Assembly (NCBI GenBank): GCA_002441445.1
Contig: DJWC01000162.1
Location: forward strand, 1-37,774
Reading direction: 5' to 3'
DNA: 37,774 nt
DNA from: Pusillimonas sp. UBA6240
GTDB lineage: Bacteria > Pseudomonadota > Gammaproteobacteria > Burkholderiales > Burkholderiaceae_B
Under the pieces are notes generated by a model that ran no database searches, was not told where the DNA came from, and saw only the letters and a list, made by a program, of their open reading frames with translations. Position numbers and translations under genes: made by a program. Positions 15,937 to 24,813 of this stretch are shown here, in pieces (position 1 is the stretch's first letter; every line of letters starts with the position of its first letter).

Positions 15937-16917
15937 ATGAAATTCCTCAAGTCGCTTCCACTCGTGTTATGCATGCTGGCCATGTCGGGCGTCGCCCAGG
16001 CGCAAGACGCCGCCGCCGCGTATCCCGACCGGCCCGTCAAAGTAATCGTGCCGTTCCCGCCCGGCGGGGCCACGGACATCGTGGGGCGGGAAATCTCGGA
16101 CAGGCTGGCGCGCGCGCTGGGCCAGCCTTTCGTGGTGGAGAACCGCAGCGGAGCCAGCGGCAATATAGGCATGGAGGCCGCGGCGCGCGCGCCGGCCGAC
16201 GGATACACGCTGGTGGTGGGCGCTCCGCAGACCCTGACCATCAACCCTCAGCTGTTCAAGTCCAATCCATTCAATCCGCAAAAAGAGCTGGACCCCATCG
16301 TCGTCGTGGCCACCGTGCCCAATGTATTGATCATCAATCCCAAGCTGCCGATTTCTTCGGTGAAAGAGCTGATCGCCTACGCCAAGGAGCGGCCCGGCAA
16401 GGTCAATTACGGCTCGTCGAGCATAGGCGGCACGCCCCATCTTTCGTCCGAGCTATTCAAGTCCATGACCAAGACCGACATCATGCACATTCCTTATCGG
16501 GGCAGTTCCCCCGCATTGACCGACCTGATGGGCGGGCAGATCGACATGATGTTCGACAACCTGCCGGCCTCGCTCCCGCACATCAAATCCGGGCGCGTCA
16601 AGGCCTTGGCCGTCACCACCAGGCAGCGCAGCGACGCGGCGCCCGAGCTTCCCACCATGGAAGAGGCGGGAGTCCCCGGCTTCGAGTCGCAAGGGTGGTT
16701 CTCGCTGCTGGCGCCCGCCGGCACGCCTCGCCCCATACTGGAAAAAATCAATGCCGAGGTGAACAAGATCCTGGCCACGGACAGCTTCAAGGAGCGTCTG
16801 GCCAATGTGGGCGCCCAGCCCAAGGGCGGGTCGATCGCCGACTTCCGCGAATTGCTGGATACGGAAACGCGGCGCTGGTCCAAAGTCATCGAATTCGCCG
16901 ACATCAAGGTGGAATGA
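15937..16917 (+). CDS. Bug/TctC-family periplasmic solute-binding protein, second copy
   Basis: A 326-residue tripartite-tricarboxylate receptor with a signal peptide ending near AQA (residues 22-24). Family hallmarks are YPDRPVKVIVPFPPGGATD, VVENRSGASGNIG and PADGYTLVV. I chose the ATG at 15937 because AGGGAGA lies 8 bases upstream and the signal peptide begins there. It is an orphan receptor next to a full ABC importer, so the operon holds two different solute captures. The stop overlaps the next SDR start (ATGA). Ligand unknown. Confidence 0.9.
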   Translation: MKFLKSLPLVLCMLAMSGVAQAQDAAAAYPDRPVKVIVPFPPGGATDIVGREISDRLARALGQPFVVENRSGASGNIGMEAAARAPADGYTLVVGAPQTLTINPQLFKSNPFNPQKELDPIVVVATVPNVLIINPKLPISSVKELIAYAKERPGKVNYGSSSIGGTPHLSSELFKSMTKTDIMHIPYRGSSPALTDLMGGQIDMMFDNLPASLPHIKSGRVKALAVTTRQRSDAAPELPTMEEAGVPGFESQGWFSLLAPAGTPRPILEKINAEVNKILATDSFKERLANVGAQPKGGSIADFRELLDTETRRWSKVIEFADIKVE

Positions 16918-17690
16918 CGATGCGCGGCCTTGCAGGAAAAACCGTGTTTCTGACCGGCGCCGGCGCCGGGATAGGCAGGGCGACCGCCTTGCGGCTGGCG
17001 CGGGAAGGCATGCGCGTCTGGGTCTCGGACCGCGATTCGGGCGCGCTGGACGACACTCTTCAAGAGGCGGGGCGCTTGAATCTCCGGCTGGAAACCGTAA
17101 AGGCCGACTCCAGCAGCGAGGCGGAAATAGGCCAGGCCATCCGGCGCGCCTTCGACGCCACCGGCCGGCTGGATGTGCTGGTCAATAATGCAGGGGGTTC
17201 TTTGCACACCCCGTATCGCTTCGCCGAAGAAACCGACGAAGACTGGAGCCGGGTGATGGGCCTGAACCTGATGGGGGCGGTGTGGGCTTGCCGCGCGGCG
17301 CTGCCCTTGATGCAGCGCGGCGGCGGAGGGCGCGTCATCAATTACGGCTCGAAGGCGGGGCGCTACGGCAGCTTGATAGCCGGCCCGAACTACGCGGCCG
17401 CCAAAGGCGCCATCGCATCCCTGACGCGCCAGCTCGCAATGGAATACGGCCCGGACGGCATCACCGTGAATTGCATCTGCCCCGGCGTCGTGCTGACCCC
17501 CCGCACCAGCGGCTTGTGGGCCGAGCGCCGCAGCGCTGAAGAGCGCGAACGCATCGTTGCCGAAATCCCCTTGCGGCGGCACGCCGATCCGGACGATATC
17601 GCCGGGGTCGTCGCTTTCCTGGCATCCGACGACGCGGCTTTCATCACCGGCGTCGCGCTGGATGTGAACGGGGGGCAAGCCATGGCGTGA
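16914..17690 (+). CDS. Short-chain dehydrogenase/reductase (SDR), second copy
   Basis: A 258-residue classical SDR. The cofactor motif TGAGAGIG is at 14-21, NNAGG at 91-95, and the catalytic triad Ser146, Tyr160 and Lys164 lies in NYGSKAG and YAAAKGA. The closing GVALDVNGGQAMA is standard. It is distinct from the SDR at 11491. It starts within the Bug stop codon; ATG 16920 is an equally possible start. It is the last gene before a strong terminator, so it closes the LacI-controlled cluster. Confidence 0.9.
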   Translation: MTMRGLAGKTVFLTGAGAGIGRATALRLAREGMRVWVSDRDSGALDDTLQEAGRLNLRLETVKADSSSEAEIGQAIRRAFDATGRLDVLVNNAGGSLHTPYRFAEETDEDWSRVMGLNLMGAVWACRAALPLMQRGGGGRVINYGSKAGRYGSLIAGPNYAAAKGAIASLTRQLAMEYGPDGITVNCICPGVVLTPRTSGLWAERRSAEERERIVAEIPLRRHADPDDIAGVVAFLASDDAAFITGVALDVNGGQAMA

Positions 17691-17704
17691 CGTGTTTGCA
17701 GCGC

Positions 17705-17779
17705 GTACGCGTGCGTACATGCGCCCGCACGGGCATGGAGCGCTTGCGCCGCAAGCATGCGCTCGCGTGAAGACGCTCC
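17705..17779. repeat. Cluster of nested inverted repeats downstream of the SDR gene
   Basis: Three complementary pairs occur in 75 bases: GTACGC/GCGTAC (17705-17718), GCTTGCG/CGCAAGC around a single C (17742-17756), and an outer GGAGCG/CGCTCC pair (17737-17742 with 17774-17779). No T-run follows any of them. They lie between the SDR stop and the terminator at 17810, so the transcript end would be highly structured. Confidence 0.5.
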
Positions 17780-17809
17780 GTGCGCATGCGCGCCAAGACA
17801 GCCGCTGCG

Positions 17810-17847
17810 GCCCGCCCGAGGATGTGTTCCTCGAGGCGGGCTTTTTT
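17810..17847 (+). terminator. Strong intrinsic terminator of the LacI-controlled cluster
   Basis: GCCCGCCCGAGGA (17810-17822) pairs with TCCTCG-A-GGCGGGC (17828-17841) with a single bulged A and a TGTGT loop, followed by TTTTTT (17842-17847). Confidence 0.92.
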
Positions 17848-18063
17848 CTACTTGGGGATTTCACTTATATCGCAAAATTTACGCATAATTAAAATAGCAA
17901 TGAAATTATTCGACAAATAATTCATTTTTCTGGGTGTGGCCGATGGCGATTGAGATGCTCAGGGCCGGTTCCCGGGAGATTCGGTATTCACTCACTTCCC
18001 TTAGCGATACGTGCGCTTTTCTTTGCTTTGCCGGTCAAGGCGCACTTTTACGGAGCGTGCATC
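17848..18063 (+). promoter_or_regulatory. AT-rich promoter region of the TRAP/5-oxoprolinase cluster with palindrome
   Basis: This 216-base gap is sharply AT-rich between GC-rich genes. TGAA-A-TTATT (17901-17910) and AATAA-TTCA (17916-17924) form a near-perfect palindrome around CGACA, with one unpaired A. CATAAT/TAAAAT boxes (17884-17895) could be -10 elements, but no convincing -35 was found. The XRE-cupin protein at 24814 is the nearest candidate binder. No gene is visible in this gap. Confidence 0.45.
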
Positions 18064-19194
18064 ATGCAAATCAATAAGTTTTGGACCGCAGTGGCCGTAT
18101 GCGCCGCGATGGGTTTCGGTTCGGCGGCCAGCGCCAAGACCCAGCTCAATGCCAGCATCTGGTTTCCGGAAAGCCAGCCCCTGACGCGCTATGGCTATAT
18201 GGAATGGGCGAAGAAGGTCGACAAGGCCTCGAATGGTGAAATCAAGATCAATGTCTTTACCGACACCACTCTGCTGCCCGTCGTGGCGCACTTGAGCGGC
18301 CTGCGCGACGGCATCGCCGACATCACCTATCACGCGGGCACCTACACGCCTTCCGACCTGCCCGAGGACAACGTGCTGGCGGTGCTGGGCATCGCGCTCA
18401 GCGAGCCCTTGCTGACCACCTTCGCCGTTGCGGATTTCTACATGAACGACCCGGACATGCAGGCGCTGTGGAAGCGGCAGAAGATCACCTTCCTGGGCGC
18501 CTACGCAAGTGTGCCCTACAATCTGATCTGCCGTACCAAGGTGGCGCAGCTGGGCGACCTGAAAGGGCTGAAGCTGCGCACCCCGGGCCCCGTCCACGCG
18601 GAATGGGCCCGTTCCGTCGGCGCCGCGCCGGTGAACGTGCCGTCCAGCGAAATGTTCACGGGCCTGGACAAGGGCCAGATCGATTGCGCCGTCATGGGCG
18701 CCAACGAACTGCAGACGCGCTCGCTCTGGGACGTCGCTAAGCATGTGAACATGGCCAACCTCGGGCCTTACTTCGCGGGCTGGGAATGGGCCATGAACCG
18801 GGCGAAGTGGAACAAGCTGAGCGACAAGGAACGCCGCATCCTGCTGGATACCATCGCCGAATCGACGGTCGAGACGGAACTCGCCTATATCGCCGCCGGG
18901 GAACAGGCCATCAAAGAGGCGCCCAATCATGGCGTCACGGTGTATCAGCCATCGCCCGAGATCAACAAGTCGATCGAGGATTTTGCGTCGCACGCCCGCG
19001 CCATGGCAATCAAGGAAGGCAAGGAGCGTTTCAAGCTGAAAGATCCGGAAGGCCTGGTCAGCCGCTTCGAGGCCACCCTGGCCAAATGGGAAAAACTGAT
19101 GCAGGGCGTGGACCGCAAGGATCCCAAGGCGTTGACGGCGCTGCTGAAAGACAATCTGTACAACAAGATCGATGAAAAAACTTACGGCAAGTAA
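18064..19194 (+). CDS. dctP: TRAP transporter substrate-binding protein (DctP family)
   Basis: A 376-residue periplasmic receptor with a signal peptide MQINKFWTAVAVCAAMGFGS... ending near ASA (residues 22-24). The TRAP receptor block is GLKLRTPGPVHAEWARSVGAAPVNVPSSEMFTGLDKGQIDC; it contains the conserved Arg that clamps substrate carboxylates, so an acidic ligand is likely. ATG 18064 starts the signal peptide; the longer reading from 17950 crosses the promoter region. Its membrane partners are at 22927 and 23488, separated from it by the two oxoprolinase-type genes, which suggests a ligand processed by those enzymes. Confidence 0.92.
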   Translation: MQINKFWTAVAVCAAMGFGSAASAKTQLNASIWFPESQPLTRYGYMEWAKKVDKASNGEIKINVFTDTTLLPVVAHLSGLRDGIADITYHAGTYTPSDLPEDNVLAVLGIALSEPLLTTFAVADFYMNDPDMQALWKRQKITFLGAYASVPYNLICRTKVAQLGDLKGLKLRTPGPVHAEWARSVGAAPVNVPSSEMFTGLDKGQIDCAVMGANELQTRSLWDVAKHVNMANLGPYFAGWEWAMNRAKWNKLSDKERRILLDTIAESTVETELAYIAAGEQAIKEAPNHGVTVYQPSPEINKSIEDFASHARAMAIKEGKERFKLKDPEGLVSRFEATLAKWEKLMQGVDRKDPKALTALLKDNLYNKIDEKTYGK

Positions 19195-19206
19195 AAGGTG
19201 ATGGAA

Positions 19207-21231
19207 ATGCGTATTGGTGTTGAAGTAGGCGGCACGTTCACGGACTTGGTGGCCATAGGCGACGGCGGCGTCCAGGTGCTGAAGGTGCCCAGCACACCCA
19301 GCCATCCCGACGAAGGGGCGTTCCAGGCACTGACCGCCAGCGGGATACCTCTGGGCGATGTGCTGGATCTCGCGCACGGCTCCACCGTCGCCACCAACGC
19401 GGTGCTGGAGCGCAAGGGTTTCAAGACGGCGTTCGTCACCACGCAAGGCTTTCGCGACATCCTGTCGCTGCAGCGGCACGGGCGCAGCAATATATACGAC
19501 CTTGCCTACCAGAAGCCGGAGCCGGTGGTCGAGCGCCGGGACAGCTACGAGGTGGCCGAACGCATTCTGGCGGACGGCTCGGTGCTGACGCCCCTGGATC
19601 CCGCCGCGGTCAAGCGGGATCTGATACCGGCGCTGAGCGCGGGCGAGTACCAGGCCGTGGCCATTTGCCTGCTGAACGCCTACGTCAACCCCGAGCATGA
19701 ACAATTGCTGCGCCGGCTGCTTGCCGACGCGCTGCCCGAACTGCATGTCACGCTGTCTTCCGGCATCACGCGCGAATTCCGCGAGTACGAGCGGGCTTCG
19801 ACCACGGCGCTGTCCGCCTATGTCCAGCCTGTCATGGACCGCTATATATCGCGCTTCATGCAGCGCCTGGAAGAATCGGAGTTCAACGGCCGCTTCAGCG
19901 TCATGCAATCCAACGGCGGCAAGCTGCCGGCGGAGGCGATGCGCGCCAACGCCGTCAGCGCGCTGCTGTCGGGGCCGGCCGCCGGCGTGATGGGGGCGGC
20001 CCGCCAGGCCGCCCGCTCCGGCTACAACAATCTGATCACCCTCGACATGGGCGGCACGTCCACGGACGTTTGCGTCGTCGTCGACGGCAAGCCCCAGTTG
20101 ACCAATGAGTTCTCCATCGATGGGCTGCCGGTGCGCATTCCGGTGCTGGACATCAATACGGTGGGCGCGGGCGGCGGCAGCATCATCTGGATAGACGAGG
20201 GCGGCATGCTGCGCGCCGGCCCCAAGTCGGCCGGGGCGGAGCCCGGGCCGGCGTGCTACGGCAAAGGCGGCACGCAGCCCACGGTCACGGACGCGCATGT
20301 GGTTCGCCGCGCCATATTGCCGGAAACCTTCTTGGGCGGGCGCATGGCGATCGATGTGGAGCGCGCCCGTCAGGCGCTGCAGCCCGTCGCGGATCATTTC
20401 GGCATGACCCTGGAAGAAGCCGCCGACAGCGCCATCCAGTTGTCGAACGCCAATATCGTGCGCGCCATCCAGGTGATTTCGACCGAACGCGGCCACGACC
20501 CCCGCGATAACGTGCTGGTGCCTTACGGCGGGGCGGGGCCTTTGCATGCTGCTCAGGTGGCCACCGACCTGGGCATAGACACCATAGTCGTGCCGCCCAA
20601 TTCCGGCGTCATTTCCGCGTACGGCCTGCTTGCCAGCGATTTCATCCAGTTCGAAAGCCTGACGCGGCGCGGGGTGCTGGACGCGGATTCCGCCGACGTG
20701 GTGCGCCAGGTCTTCAAGGAAATGAGCGAGCGCGCCATCGCCAGGGCGCGCGAGATGTCGCTGCACGGCGAATTGATACTGAGCTTCGTGGCCTATATGC
20801 GTTTCGTTGGCCAGGCCTTCGAGGTTCCCGTGGAGCTCATGACGTCCGACCTGGACCAGCTCACGCCCGAACGCCTGCGCGAGCTGTTCGGCCAGATGCA
20901 TCAGAAGCTGTTCTTCTTCGGCGCCGAGGACGACAAGCCCATCGAATACGTGTCTTTCAGGCTGGGCTTGACGGCCCCGCTGGAAAGCGTTCCGCAGCTA
21001 TCCGAATCCGAAGCGCACTTCACCGAGCCCAGGGCGATAGAGCTGTTCGACCAGGGGCGGTGGCGGCAGGCCAAGTTGATCAGCCGCTCGGCCATGACGG
21101 TCGGCGCGGCCTTCCCGGGGCCGGCCCTGCTGGAAGACGCCACATCCACCTTGCTGGTGCCCACGGGCTGGGTAGCCCGGCGCGACAGCAACGACAACAC
21201 CATACTCACCAGGAGCGACGATCATGCTTGA
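19207..21231 (+). CDS. hyuA: Hydantoinase A / 5-oxoprolinase-type ATP-binding subunit
   Basis: A 674-residue subunit of the N-methylhydantoinase/acetone carboxylase/5-oxoprolinase superfamily. It shows an acetokinase-like phosphate fold: GVEVGGTFTDLVAIG near the N-terminus, LDMGGTSTDVCVVVDG and the glycine-rich GAGGGSIIWIDEGG in the middle. The ATP-dependent opening of a cyclic amide is the family reaction. I chose ATG 19207 because AAAAGG ends 8 bases upstream; GTG 19198 and ATG 19201 lie too close to or inside the Shine-Dalgarno. It overlaps hyuB by 8 bases, so the two are probably a heteromeric enzyme. Substrate may be 5-oxoproline or another lactam/hydantoin. Confidence 0.9.
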   Translation: MRIGVEVGGTFTDLVAIGDGGVQVLKVPSTPSHPDEGAFQALTASGIPLGDVLDLAHGSTVATNAVLERKGFKTAFVTTQGFRDILSLQRHGRSNIYDLAYQKPEPVVERRDSYEVAERILADGSVLTPLDPAAVKRDLIPALSAGEYQAVAICLLNAYVNPEHEQLLRRLLADALPELHVTLSSGITREFREYERASTTALSAYVQPVMDRYISRFMQRLEESEFNGRFSVMQSNGGKLPAEAMRANAVSALLSGPAAGVMGAARQAARSGYNNLITLDMGGTSTDVCVVVDGKPQLTNEFSIDGLPVRIPVLDINTVGAGGGSIIWIDEGGMLRAGPKSAGAEPGPACYGKGGTQPTVTDAHVVRRAILPETFLGGRMAIDVERARQALQPVADHFGMTLEEAADSAIQLSNANIVRAIQVISTERGHDPRDNVLVPYGGAGPLHAAQVATDLGIDTIVVPPNSGVISAYGLLASDFIQFESLTRRGVLDADSADVVRQVFKEMSERAIARAREMSLHGELILSFVAYMRFVGQAFEVPVELMTSDLDQLTPERLRELFGQMHQKLFFFGAEDDKPIEYVSFRLGLTAPLESVPQLSESEAHFTEPRAIELFDQGRWRQAKLISRSAMTVGAAFPGPALLEDATSTLLVPTGWVARRDSNDNTILTRSDDHA

Positions 21232-22915
21232 TACCGTCAAATACTCCAACGCCGCCCAAGAGGCGCTCAATCCCGTCGATTATGCGGTGATCAGCCAGGG
21301 GCTGATCGCCGCCGCGCGAGAGATGGGCGTGAAGCTGATCAGGTCGGCCTACTCGACTATTATCCGCGAAGCGGCCGATGCTTCCGCGGCGCTGTTCGAC
21401 CGCGACGGCAATGTCGTCGCGCAGGCCGAGCTGATTCCCATGCAGCTTGGGCCCATGTCCGAGATCTTCCGCGCCTGCGCGCAGGCCGATCCGGTCGACA
21501 GCCTGCAAGAAGGCGACTTCTACATCACCAACGACCCCTATTCGGGCGGCCAGCACTTGCAGGACGTCTTCATTTATTCGCCTATTTTTTACAAGGGCGA
21601 ATTGATCGGCTTCGCGGGCACCGTGGCGCACCACCTGGATCTGGGCGGCGGCAACCCCGGCCTGACCACCGAGGCGGTGGACGTGCATGCCGAAGGGCTC
21701 ATCTTCCCGCCCACGCGCTACAACCATGCCCGCGACTGGGAAGGGCGCGGGCCGCTGAAGCGGCTGGTGGCCGCCAATATCCGCGTGCCGGGCCAGACCA
21801 TAGGCGACTTCGATGCGCAGTTCGCCGCCAACTCCGTGGGCGCCGAGCGCATGCGCCAGTTATGTGAAAAATATGGCGTAGGCACGCTGCGCGCAGCCAT
21901 GCGCGAGCTGGTCGAGTATTCCGAGCGCCGCTTCCGCATGGCGCTGTCGCAGCTTGCCGACGGCGTCTATCGTGGCGAGGACTCGGTCGACGACGACGGC
22001 ATCAGCGATGAGCCGCTGACCGTCAAGGCGACGGTCACCGTGAAGGGCGATGCAATAGAAATCGATTTCGACGGCACTTGTCCGCAAGTGACGCGCAATC
22101 TGAATTGCCCGTTCTCTTCGACGATATCGGCGGCGCTGTCGGCGGTCAAATCGGCGCTGACCAGTCCCGACATTCCTTTCAACGAAGGCCTGAAGCGTCC
22201 GGTGACGATACGCGCGCCCAAGGGGACGCTGGTCAACCCCAATTACCCGGCGCCCGTGCGGGCGCGCATGGAGGCGGGCTATCGCTGCTTCAATGCGGTG
22301 CTCAAGGCGCTGGCGCAGGTCGCGCCCGAGCAAGTGATCGCCGGCGGCAATGACGCCACGCTGGTGACCTCGCTGTCCCACCAGGACCAGGGTAAATACA
22401 AAGTCTATCTGGAAGTGTATGGCGGCGGCTTCGGGGCCTCGGCGCATCGCGATGGCTGCGACGCGGTGGACTCGCCTCTGTCCAACTGCACCAACACGCC
22501 CATCGAAGCCACCGACATGGACTTCGACCACTTCCGCATCGTGGGCTATGGCCTGATTCCCGATTCCGCGGGGCACGGCCGGCACCGGGGCGGGCTGGGC
22601 TTTTACCGCAGCTTTGAAATCCTGAAAGACAATGTCAACTTCGCCATGTATGCCGACCGTTTCCGCGTTGCGCCCTATGGCTTGTTCGGCGGCGCCGACG
22701 GCAGGCCCGGGTCCGGCGAGGTATTGCGCGACGGCAAGAAGCTTCCGCTGAAAAGCAAGGACAACCAGACCCTGCGCAAGGGCGATATCGTCACCATCTA
22801 TACGGCGGGCGGCGGCGGCTACGGTCCGGCCCGTGAACGCAAGCGCGAAGATATCGAATACGACATCCGGCATGGCTATGTGTCGCCGCAGGCGTCGCGC
22901 GCGGTATACGGCTAA
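21224..22915 (+). CDS. hyuB: Hydantoinase B / 5-oxoprolinase-type subunit
   Basis: A 563-residue partner subunit of the same superfamily. Motifs are IIREAADASAALFDRDGNVVAQA, YITNDPYSGGQHLQDVFIYSP (metal-binding-type region), FDGTCPQVTRNLNCPFSSTISA, and GYGLIPDSAGHGRHRGGLGF, all hallmarks of HyuB. Family length is normal. Its start overlaps hyuA by 8 bases and its stop is 11 bases before the TRAP small permease, so the enzyme is co-produced with the transporter. Acetone carboxylase is excluded by the absence of its gamma subunit nearby. Confidence 0.92.
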   Translation: MLDTVKYSNAAQEALNPVDYAVISQGLIAAAREMGVKLIRSAYSTIIREAADASAALFDRDGNVVAQAELIPMQLGPMSEIFRACAQADPVDSLQEGDFYITNDPYSGGQHLQDVFIYSPIFYKGELIGFAGTVAHHLDLGGGNPGLTTEAVDVHAEGLIFPPTRYNHARDWEGRGPLKRLVAANIRVPGQTIGDFDAQFAANSVGAERMRQLCEKYGVGTLRAAMRELVEYSERRFRMALSQLADGVYRGEDSVDDDGISDEPLTVKATVTVKGDAIEIDFDGTCPQVTRNLNCPFSSTISAALSAVKSALTSPDIPFNEGLKRPVTIRAPKGTLVNPNYPAPVRARMEAGYRCFNAVLKALAQVAPEQVIAGGNDATLVTSLSHQDQGKYKVYLEVYGGGFGASAHRDGCDAVDSPLSNCTNTPIEATDMDFDHFRIVGYGLIPDSAGHGRHRGGLGFYRSFEILKDNVNFAMYADRFRVAPYGLFGGADGRPGSGEVLRDGKKLPLKSKDNQTLRKGDIVTIYTAGGGGYGPARERKREDIEYDIRHGYVSPQASRAVYG

Positions 22916-22926
22916 AGGTGGAACCT

Positions 22927-23454
22927 ATGCATCCAGTCGAGAAAATCATCCGCGGCTTCGCCAATGTGGTGACCTTCATCGCGGGGGTCAGCCTGTTGCT
23001 GATGATGACGCAGACGGTCGTGGACGTGATGCTCAACAACTTCATGGGCGCCCCCATAGAAGGCAACCTGGAAATCATTTCCGTCTACCACATGGTCTTG
23101 GTGGTCTTCCTGCCGCTGGCCTATGTCGAACTTCGCCACGAGCACATCAACGCCGATCTGTTCGTGCGCATGATGCCGCCCACGGCTCAGCGCATCATCT
23201 ATGTGTTCGGCTGCGTGGTGTCCTGCTGCTTTTTCGGTGTGCTGGGATGGCAGACTTTGCTGGATGCGATCAGTTCGTACCAGATCAAGGAAGTGATCAT
23301 GGGCTCCATCTACGTCGAAGTATGGCCGTCGAAATTCTCGCTGCCCATAGGCTTTCTCGCCATTCTGCTGGTGCTGCTGCTGCATATCTGGAAGGCCCTG
23401 ACGGATCCCGGCTTTGAGCCTGTTCCCGAAAACCCCGAAGCCGAGGGCATCTGA
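22927..23454 (+). CDS. dctQ: TRAP transporter small permease (DctQ family)
   Basis: A 175-residue inner-membrane protein with four hydrophobic segments (about 12-35, 48-70, 88-112, 132-155). The ELRHEHINADLFV motif between segments two and three is characteristic of DctQ. ATG 22927 is chosen with AAAGGTGG upstream; a GTG at 22918 would overlap that site. It pairs with DctM 33 bases downstream. Confidence 0.88.
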   Translation: MHPVEKIIRGFANVVTFIAGVSLLLMMTQTVVDVMLNNFMGAPIEGNLEIISVYHMVLVVFLPLAYVELRHEHINADLFVRMMPPTAQRIIYVFGCVVSCCFFGVLGWQTLLDAISSYQIKEVIMGSIYVEVWPSKFSLPIGFLAILLVLLLHIWKALTDPGFEPVPENPEAEGI

Positions 23455-23487
23455 TGCCGTCCATCAGGCTGTCAACAGGAAGTATGC

Positions 23488-24795
23488 ATGGATAACATTA
23501 CCATTGGTTTTGTCGGCTTGGCGGCCGGCCTGGTTCTGGTTGCGCTGCGCGTGCCCATAGGCGTGGCGCTTGGATCGGTATCGTTCCTAGGCATCGCGGC
23601 CATACTCAATGCCACCGCCGCCTGGGGCATGGTAACGGCGGTGCCTTTCAATTTCGTCGGCGACTGGAACCTGACCGCCATACCGATGTTCCTGCTGATG
23701 GGCTACGTGGCGGGTTCCACCGGGCTATCGAAAGGCCTGTTCGCCGCGGCGCGCATCTTTTTGTCGCGCCTGCCCGGCGGGTTGGCGGTAGCCAGTGTGG
23801 GCGCTTGCGGCCTGCTCTCGGCCGCCTCGGGTTCCAGCGTGGCGGTGTCGGCGGCCTTCGCGCGCATCGCGACGCCGGAAATGCTGCGCTACCGCTATGA
23901 TCCGGGCCTGGCCAGCGGTGTGGTGGCATCGGCCGGCACCCTGGGTTCGCTGATACCGCCCAGCATCCTGATGATACTGTACGGCTACGTGGCCGAGGTC
24001 TCGGTCGCCAAAATCTTCATGGCGGGCTTTTTGCCCGGCCTGCTGTCGGCGCTGATGTTCGCCGCCATGATCATCATTCGCGTCAAGCTCAAGCCATCGC
24101 TCGCGCCGCCCGTGCAGGAAACCTTCAGCCGTGCGGACAAGATCGCCGCGCTGAAGAATGTCTGGCCGCTGCCGGTGCTTATCGTGGGCGTGCTGGTGGG
24201 TATCTTCGTGGGCGTCTTCACGCCCACCGAAGCGGGAGCGGTGGGGGCGGCGATGTCCATCGTGCTGGCCATGATACGGCGTTCGCTGACCTGGGAAAAC
24301 CTGCGTAAGTCCGTGGTTCTTACCCTTACGGGCACCGCCGGCATATTCATGGTCGTGATCGGAACAGTTCTCCTTGGGCGCTTCATGGTGCTGAGCGGCG
24401 TGCCGGTATTCATCACCGATTGGTTCATGAGCCTGGGCAGCAGCCAGCTCGCCGTGATTGTCGCGGTATCGGTACTGTATCTGATCATGGGCTGCTTCCT
24501 GGATTCCATCGGCTTGCTGCTGCTGACTCTGCCCATCGTCCTGCCATTGGCGCGGGAATCGGGCATGGACTTGATCTGGTTCGGCATCATACTGGTCAAG
24601 CTGCTTGAACTGGGCCTGGTGACGCCGCCGGTGGGACTGAATGTGTACGTCACGAAAAGCGCGCTGGGCAATCTCGTCAGTCTGACGACGATCTTCCGCG
24701 GCGTCGGCTGGTTTGTCGTGACGGATCTGATCACCTTGTGCGTGCTGGTCGCCTTTCCATGGATTTCCTTGGTCTTGCCCGCCATGATGAAGTAA
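23488..24795 (+). CDS. dctM: TRAP transporter large permease (DctM family)
   Basis: A 435-residue membrane protein with about 12 hydrophobic segments. The family motifs GSSVAVSAAFARIATPEM, ASAGTLGSLIPPSILMILYG and VGVFTPTEAGAVGAA are present. It is the sodium-coupled channel subunit that accepts substrate from DctP. It is followed 18 bases later by the XRE-cupin regulator, probably in the same transcript. Confidence 0.95.
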   Translation: MDNITIGFVGLAAGLVLVALRVPIGVALGSVSFLGIAAILNATAAWGMVTAVPFNFVGDWNLTAIPMFLLMGYVAGSTGLSKGLFAAARIFLSRLPGGLAVASVGACGLLSAASGSSVAVSAAFARIATPEMLRYRYDPGLASGVVASAGTLGSLIPPSILMILYGYVAEVSVAKIFMAGFLPGLLSALMFAAMIIIRVKLKPSLAPPVQETFSRADKIAALKNVWPLPVLIVGVLVGIFVGVFTPTEAGAVGAAMSIVLAMIRRSLTWENLRKSVVLTLTGTAGIFMVVIGTVLLGRFMVLSGVPVFITDWFMSLGSSQLAVIVAVSVLYLIMGCFLDSIGLLLLTLPIVLPLARESGMDLIWFGIILVKLLELGLVTPPVGLNVYVTKSALGNLVSLTTIFRGVGWFVVTDLITLCVLVAFPWISLVLPAMMK

Positions 24796-24813
24796 CGAAG
24801 GGAGAATCGGGCC

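Noticed and set aside
15903..17690. 595-codon plus-strand frame that could look like a fusion protein
   Set aside because: Its first 337 codons are an out-of-frame reading of the Bug gene; only the SDR part from 16914 is real.
18001..20901. 966-codon open frame on the minus strand
   Set aside because: It runs antisense through the DctP and HyuA genes, whose proteins are clearly recognisable; its own product is Arg/His/Gln-rich and matches nothing. Typical antisense frame in GC-rich DNA.
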